A program made the translations under genes and the position numbers. Shown here piece by piece: positions 7,864 to 11,644 of a stretch of DNA of 11,644 nt (positions are counted from its first letter, which is position 1; each line of letters begins with the position of its first letter). Location of the stretch: NCBI GenBank assembly GCA_947499755.1, contig CANMPU010000013.1, positions 1 to 11,644 on the forward strand, given 5' to 3'. The DNA comes from Betaproteobacteria bacterium. Lineage in GTDB: Bacteria; Pseudomonadota; Gammaproteobacteria; Burkholderiales; CANMPU01. The notes under the pieces were generated by a model, which was not told the origin of the DNA, did no database searches, and saw only the letters and a program-made list of their open reading frames with translations.

Positions 7864-9579
7864 TTATTCGTTGGTGACTGCTTCAATTTCTTCTAACGAC
7901 GTGTCGCCGTATTTTACCTTGATTAAACCGGATTGCCTAAGGTCACGTATCCCTTCTTTCCTCGCTTGATCGGCTATATCAATCGCCGTACAGTTTTTCA
8001 TAATCAATCGCGCCATAGCTTCAGAAATAGGCATGACTTGATATATACCAACACGACCCTTGTAGCCGGTATTCTTACATAATTCACAACCGGTGTGTCC
8101 ATAAGGTTGCCAACTTCCATCAAGGTCGCTTTCACTGTATCCGGCACGCAGCAACGCTTCCTTGGGTATATCTATCGGTTGTTTACATTTACATAGGCGC
8201 CGTGCGAGGCGTTGTGCGGTAATTAACATCACCGAGGGGGCAATGTTAAATGGCGCCACTCCCATGTTGAGTAAACGCGAAAGCGTTGCGGGCGCGTCGT
8301 TGGTATGTAGCGTCGACATGACCATATGTCCTGTTTGTGCGGCTTTAATCGCGATATCGGCGGTGATGAGATCACGAATTTCTCCAACCATAATGATGTC
8401 TGGATCTTGGCGCAAAAATGCGCGCAGAGCGGTTGCGAAAGTTAACCCCGCCTTTTCGTTAACGTTTACCTGGTTCACGCCCGGTAGATTTATTTCCGCC
8501 GGGTCTTCGGCGGTCGAAATATTAATCCCCGGTTTGTTGAGAATATTTAGGCAGGTGTACAAAGAAACCGTCTTACCGCTACCTGTTGGGCCAGTTACCA
8601 GAATCATGCCGTAGAGGCGCCCGATCGCATTAAGTAAATGTTGTTTTTGATCCGGTTCATAGCCGAGAGCATCGAAGCCCAGCGTCGCGCTTGACGGATC
8701 GAGTATACGCATGACAATCTTCTCGCCAAACAAGGTAGGAAGCGTACTCACGCGAAAATCGATAGTCCGCGTCTTCGATAGCATCAATTTCATTCTGCCG
8801 TCTTGCGGTACGCACTTTTCAGAAATATCCATCTTCGAAATGACTTTAATGCGCGAAGCAATCTTATCCTTAAGCGCTAACGGTGGCGTTGCCACCTCGT
8901 ACAATATGCCATCGGTGCGATAGCGAATGCGGTAAAATTTCTCAAACGGTTCAAAGTGAATATCCGATGCACCACCGTTGATGGCGTCGATTAGTATCTT
9001 TTGAATATATTTTACGACTGGCGCATCGTCGATTTCACCACTAGCCGCGTCGTCGTTGACTTCCGTTTGTTCGCCGTCGGTCAGCTCAAGATCAATATTG
9101 TCGTCGACTAAATTTTTAAGGCTGACGTCGTTGGCTTCAATTAATTTTTTTATAAACGACCCTAATTTGTCGTCTTCCACAACGATTGGGTGGACGGTAA
9201 GACCCGTCTGAAATTTGATGTCGTTCAACGCGGGGCGATTGGTCGGGTCAGAAACGCCGACATACAACCATTTTTCACGTTGATAAAGTGGGACCAATCT
9301 ATGCGTTTGAATTGCCTTAGGGTCGATAATTTTTTTCGGAAGCTGATCAGAATCGATCGCGTTTAGATCTAACAACGGCAAGCCAAATGTTTTCGCGGCA
9401 AAAAGCGCGATATCAGGCGCGGTGAATTTCTTCGCAGATATTAGTTGCTCAACAAATCCTAAGCCGGAATTGTTCGCCTCGGTCTGGATCGCCTCCGCCT
9501 CTGCTTCTGCGAGTCCGCCTTTTTGTACCAAGGCGCGGGCAAGTCCGCTTAGGTTACTCGGCGTTATTGCTGTGCCCAT
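7864..9579 (-). CDS. pilB: Type IV pilus assembly ATPase PilB
   Basis: PilB is the hexameric cytoplasmic ATPase that powers pilus extension by turning PilC. The frame is open over 571 residues, the normal length. An N-terminal T2SSE-N domain (about 1-150) precedes the ATPase core with SDIHFEPFE, Walker A GPTGSGKT (330-337), the Walker B segment DPDIIMVGE (392-400), the His box QTGHMVMSTLHTNDA (415-429) and a C-terminal cysteine pair set (CKC, CELC) for zinc. Three residues look odd from my knowledge of the family: Cys256 where ISEKR-PQDGR normally has Arg, Leu322 where RPYGM has Pro, and Ile405 where GEIRDxETA has Glu. With pilC destroyed directly downstream, these suggest relaxed selection. 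The ATG at 9579 follows an AGGG at eight bases spacing. No clear promoter was found in the 65 bases before it, so it may be read from the corC-like gene. Confidence 0.95.
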   Translation of the reverse strand: MGTAITPSNLSGLARALVQKGGLAEAEAEAIQTEANNSGLGFVEQLISAKKFTAPDIALFAAKTFGLPLLDLNAIDSDQLPKKIIDPKAIQTHRLVPLYQREKWLYVGVSDPTNRPALNDIKFQTGLTVHPIVVEDDKLGSFIKKLIEANDVSLKNLVDDNIDLELTDGEQTEVNDDAASGEIDDAPVVKYIQKILIDAINGGASDIHFEPFEKFYRIRYRTDGILYEVATPPLALKDKIASRIKVISKMDISEKCVPQDGRMKLMLSKTRTIDFRVSTLPTLFGEKIVMRILDPSSATLGFDALGYEPDQKQHLLNAIGRLYGMILVTGPTGSGKTVSLYTCLNILNKPGINISTAEDPAEINLPGVNQVNVNEKAGLTFATALRAFLRQDPDIIMVGEIRDLITADIAIKAAQTGHMVMSTLHTNDAPATLSRLLNMGVAPFNIAPSVMLITAQRLARRLCKCKQPIDIPKEALLRAGYSESDLDGSWQPYGHTGCELCKNTGYKGRVGIYQVMPISEAMARLIMKNCTAIDIADQARKEGIRDLRQSGLIKVKYGDTSLEEIEAVTNE

Positions 9580-9644
9580 ATTTCACACCCTGCTCCAAAA
9601 CGATAGTAATCGAGTATGCCAAGTGGGCGCGCCACTTCGCCGAT

Positions 9645-10916
9645 TCAGGCGCTTTCGACGGCAGGAAAAATACGCACCGCTTTTACGATCCGATCTTGCG
9701 TTTGTACAATCTCCATCGGGTGCCCTGCGATCTTTACGCTTGTGCCTGGCTCGGGAATATCCTGGAAATGCTCAAGGATCAGCCCATTTAATGTTTTCGG
9801 TCCTTCAATGGGAAACTTTAGGCCTAATTTACGGTTGAGATCCCGCAGTAAAATGCTACCTTCCACGAGAACGCTGCCATCAACTTGTTTTACGAATCCG
9901 CCCGGCGTGGGCGCTTGGGTAAAAAATTCTCCGATAATTTCTTCTAAAATATCATCAAGCGTAATCAGCCCCATAAGTTCGCCGTATTCATCTACCACCA
10001 ATCCCATGCACTCTTGTTTTTCCTGAAAATTTTGCAATTGCGAGAGCAAGGGCGTGCCGGATGGTACGAAATACGCTTCCTTCATTGACTGTTGTAGATT
10101 TCCCGACGTGATCAATTTATCCTGGGGCAGGTGGAGCACTTTGCGCACGTGAACCATGCCGATAATTTCCTCGATGCGCTCGCGATAGACCGGAAGTCGC
10201 GTATGAAAACAAGTTGCAAGCTGTTGGCGCATTTCCTCGGGCGTACCGTTGATGTCAATTGCCTCGATTTGATTTCGTGGCGTCATCACATCGTCCACTG
10301 TAATTGATTCTAGATCGAATAGATTCACCAAAATACTTTGATGCTTTTTTTGCACAAAATGTGCCGACTCCAACACCAGCATACGCAATTCTTCTAAGCT
10401 GAGTTGATGGCTATGGCCCTCTGTGGGAGTACGAAAACGCAGCACCTTTAGCGCGCCGTTGACAAAAATATTTAGAAACCAGACTACCGGATAGAACCCC
10501 TTAAGTAGCGGCGTCAACAGAAAGCTTAGTACGAGTGCGGTGCGTGTGGGATAAGCCGCCGCGATAACTTTTGGCGCAAGTTCGCAAAAAACTAATACTA
10601 CGAACGTTAATAGCAAGGTAGCGATGAAAGGCGCAAGTTCACCGCTTCCAAATAAGCGTATGGTTACGAGTGTCACTAGGGTGGCCGACGCGATATTTGC
10701 CAGCGTATTCCCCAGCAATATTACGCCCAACAACTTATCGGGTTTGGACAGTAACGCGAGCGCCAATTTTGCACCGCGATGTCCTTTATTTGCGAGATGC
10801 TTCAGACGATAGCGATTGGCAGCCATCATACAAGTCTCGGAGATCGAAAAAAACGCCGAGATAAAGAGCAATGCGAATAGCGCGCCGACTAATGCGCCAA
10901 GTGGGATGTCATTCAA
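9645..10916 (-). CDS. CorC/HlyC-type DUF21-CBS membrane protein (CNNM/CorB family)
   Basis: Inner-membrane protein of 423 residues in the CNNM/CorB family, associated with magnesium and cobalt efflux or transport. Order of domains: a DUF21 membrane domain (about 1-190) with the family residues SISETCMMAANRYRLKHL, GVILLGNTLANI and FCELAPKVIAAAYP; a CBS pair (about 205-330) starting VDDVMTPRNQIEAIDI and including CMGLVVDEYGELMGLITLDDILEEI; and a C-terminal CorC_HlyC domain (about 340-420). The start is a TTG at 10916 (MNDIPLGALVG), which agrees with the family N-terminus and follows AGGAG at ten bases. A good promoter lies just upstream. It is the first of the collinear minus-strand genes leading to pilB. 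Ion specificity cannot be read from the sequence. Confidence 0.93.
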   Translation of the reverse strand: MNDIPLGALVGALFALLFISAFFSISETCMMAANRYRLKHLANKGHRGAKLALALLSKPDKLLGVILLGNTLANIASATLVTLVTIRLFGSGELAPFIATLLLTFVVLVFCELAPKVIAAAYPTRTALVLSFLLTPLLKGFYPVVWFLNIFVNGALKVLRFRTPTEGHSHQLSLEELRMLVLESAHFVQKKHQSILVNLFDLESITVDDVMTPRNQIEAIDINGTPEEMRQQLATCFHTRLPVYRERIEEIIGMVHVRKVLHLPQDKLITSGNLQQSMKEAYFVPSGTPLLSQLQNFQEKQECMGLVVDEYGELMGLITLDDILEEIIGEFFTQAPTPGGFVKQVDGSVLVEGSILLRDLNRKLGLKFPIEGPKTLNGLILEHFQDIPEPGTSVKIAGHPMEIVQTQDRIVKAVRIFPAVESA

Positions 10917-10950
10917 AAGGTTGCGGCTCCTATGTTAACGAAGATTGTTC

Positions 10951-10979
10951 AGTATTCGAGGGGGGGTGTGCTTTGTCAA
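10951..10979 (-). promoter_or_regulatory. Sigma70-type promoter of the corC-like gene
   Basis: On the minus strand a perfect TTGACA (10979-10974) is followed, after exactly 17 bases, by AATACT (10956-10951), a 4/6 match to TATAAT. Transcription would start near 10944, leaving about 28 bases before the TTG start at 10916, with AGGAG in between. This is the best promoter in the window and could drive corC and the pil genes beyond it. A run of seven G on the plus strand (C on the transcribed-sense strand) lies inside the spacer. Confidence 0.7.
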
Positions 10980-11013
10980 GCGCGACGCAGGCGCGCCAGC
11001 CAAGGGCGATTAA

Positions 11014-11644
11014 TTATCTGTGAAGTATAGATTCGATGACAAATTTGCTTCCGAAATACGCCAAAAATAACGATAAAAATCCAGCCATAGTCCAACGTAT
11101 CGCTATTTTTCCGCGCCAGCCATATATGGTACGCCCACTCAAAAGTGCGGCAAAAATACACCAGGATATGATCGCGAAAAGAGTTTTATGATTAAAGCGT
11201 AATGGTTGTGCAAAAAGTTCTTCAGAAAATACCATGCCGCTCAATACGGTAAGCGTTAACAATATAAACCCAGCAACAATGATGCGGAACAATAGTGTTT
11301 CCATCGTGAGCAGAGGCGGCAGATGTTGCAGCACACTTGGAGAAGCACCGCTACGTAACCATTTTTCCTGTAGCGCCATCAGCACAACGTGTAAGCACGC
11401 GATCGTAAATAAACCGTAGGCCAGCATTGATATTAGCAAGTGCAAGGTGAACATGACATGACCAGTATTTTGGACGGGATGAGCGGAAGGAAGCATGAGC
11501 GGCGCAAGCGAACCTAATGCGGCGAGCGGTGTGACTAAAAGCTGCAATCCTTCCAAGCGATAAAAGAAATTGCCGATCCAGTACAACAGTACAGCTAGTA
11601 CGACCACAATGGACAGGGCGTTGCCCACACCCAAGTAAAGGTCG
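11014..11644 (-). CDS. CcsA-family (YpjD-like) cytochrome c assembly membrane protein, 5' end outside window
   Basis: Polytopic inner-membrane protein of the CcsA/YpjD cytochrome c assembly family, thought to be involved in haem handling. About 210 residues are present and the frame is open to the window edge (…DLYLGVGNALS), so the true start lies beyond 11644 and the TTG at 11634 is internal. Hydrophobic segments alternate with short loops; family landmarks are HLLISMLAYGLFTIACLHVVLMALQE, PPLLTMETLLFRII, LSGMVFSEELF, FNHKTLFAIISW and YGWRGKIAIRWTMAGF, with the conserved histidines of HLLISM and NHKTLF candidate haem contacts. It ends at TAA 11014 with SILHR, as in betaproteobacterial members. 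A gap of 97 bases separates it from the corC-like gene, which has its own promoter. It could also be labelled simply inner-membrane protein YpjD. Confidence 0.9.
   Translation of the reverse strand, partial: DLYLGVGNALSIVVVLAVLLYWIGNFFYRLEGLQLLVTPLAALGSLAPLMLPSAHPVQNTGHVMFTLHLLISMLAYGLFTIACLHVVLMALQEKWLRSGASPSVLQHLPPLLTMETLLFRIIVAGFILLTLTVLSGMVFSEELFAQPLRFNHKTLFAIISWCIFAALLSGRTIYGWRGKIAIRWTMAGFLSLFLAYFGSKFVIESILHR

Noticed and set aside
7554..7896. Plus-strand open frames opposite pilC as new genes filling the deletion
   Set aside because: They run antisense to clear PilC coding sequence, show no family features, and have no ribosome site; they are shadows.
9621..9637. Perfect inverted repeat AAGTGG-GCGCG-CCACTT just after the corC-like stop, as an intrinsic terminator
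   Set aside because: The stem is only six base pairs and no T-run follows on the minus strand. It may slow transcription, but I cannot support calling it a terminator.
10980..10996. GC-rich inverted repeat GCGCG-ACGCAGG-CGCGC downstream of the ccsA-type gene
   Set aside because: Five-base-pair stem without a T-run; could be chance in a GC-rich stretch next to the promoter.
1..11644. A defence system, phage or mobile island hidden in the window
   Set aside because: Every gene is a recognisable chromosomal family in an order typical of betaproteobacteria. No integrase, transposase, direct repeats, tRNA or compositional break was seen.

Overview
This window is a conserved chromosomal block, most likely from a betaproteobacterium. 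The order secA - argJ - DUF815 ATPase - mutT/thiE fusion, converging on yacG - zapD - coaE - pilD - pilC - pilB - corC-like - ccsA, is one I know from betaproteobacterial chromosomes, and the proteins read as members of those families. Placement below class (for example Nitrosomonadales-like) would be a guess. I see no mobile element, CRISPR array, tRNA or rRNA, and no gap longer than 300 bases without a gene.

Plus strand (1-4486): the 3' part of secA (protein export motor) is followed by argJ (arginine biosynthesis), a DUF815 AAA+ ATPase of unknown role, and a Nudix hydrolase fused to a thiamine-phosphate-synthase-like domain. The last two overlap by ATGA and are probably translationally coupled. 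The fusion gene ends inside the 3' end of the oppositely oriented yacG (9-base convergent overlap).

Minus strand (11644-4478): a 5'-truncated ccsA-type cytochrome c assembly gene; a CorC/HlyC-type DUF21-CBS protein behind a good sigma70-type promoter; then pilB, a wrecked pilC, pilD, coaE, zapD and yacG, closely packed. pilD and coaE overlap by one base. In intact relatives PilB (assembly ATPase), PilC (platform protein) and PilD (prepilin peptidase) build type IV pili. CoaE finishes coenzyme A, ZapD bundles FtsZ, and YacG inhibits DNA gyrase.

The most notable feature is gene decay rather than a new system. pilC has an in-frame stop at codon 9 and an internal deletion of roughly 180 codons that also changes the frame. 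pilB is open throughout but has unusual residues at positions I believe are nearly invariant. zapD is split by a single-base frameshift. pilD and coaE look intact. The simplest reading is loss of type IV pilus assembly at this locus, with the pil transcript still carrying coaE. The zapD lesion could be a real mutation or a sequencing error. I found no convincing undescribed biological system here.
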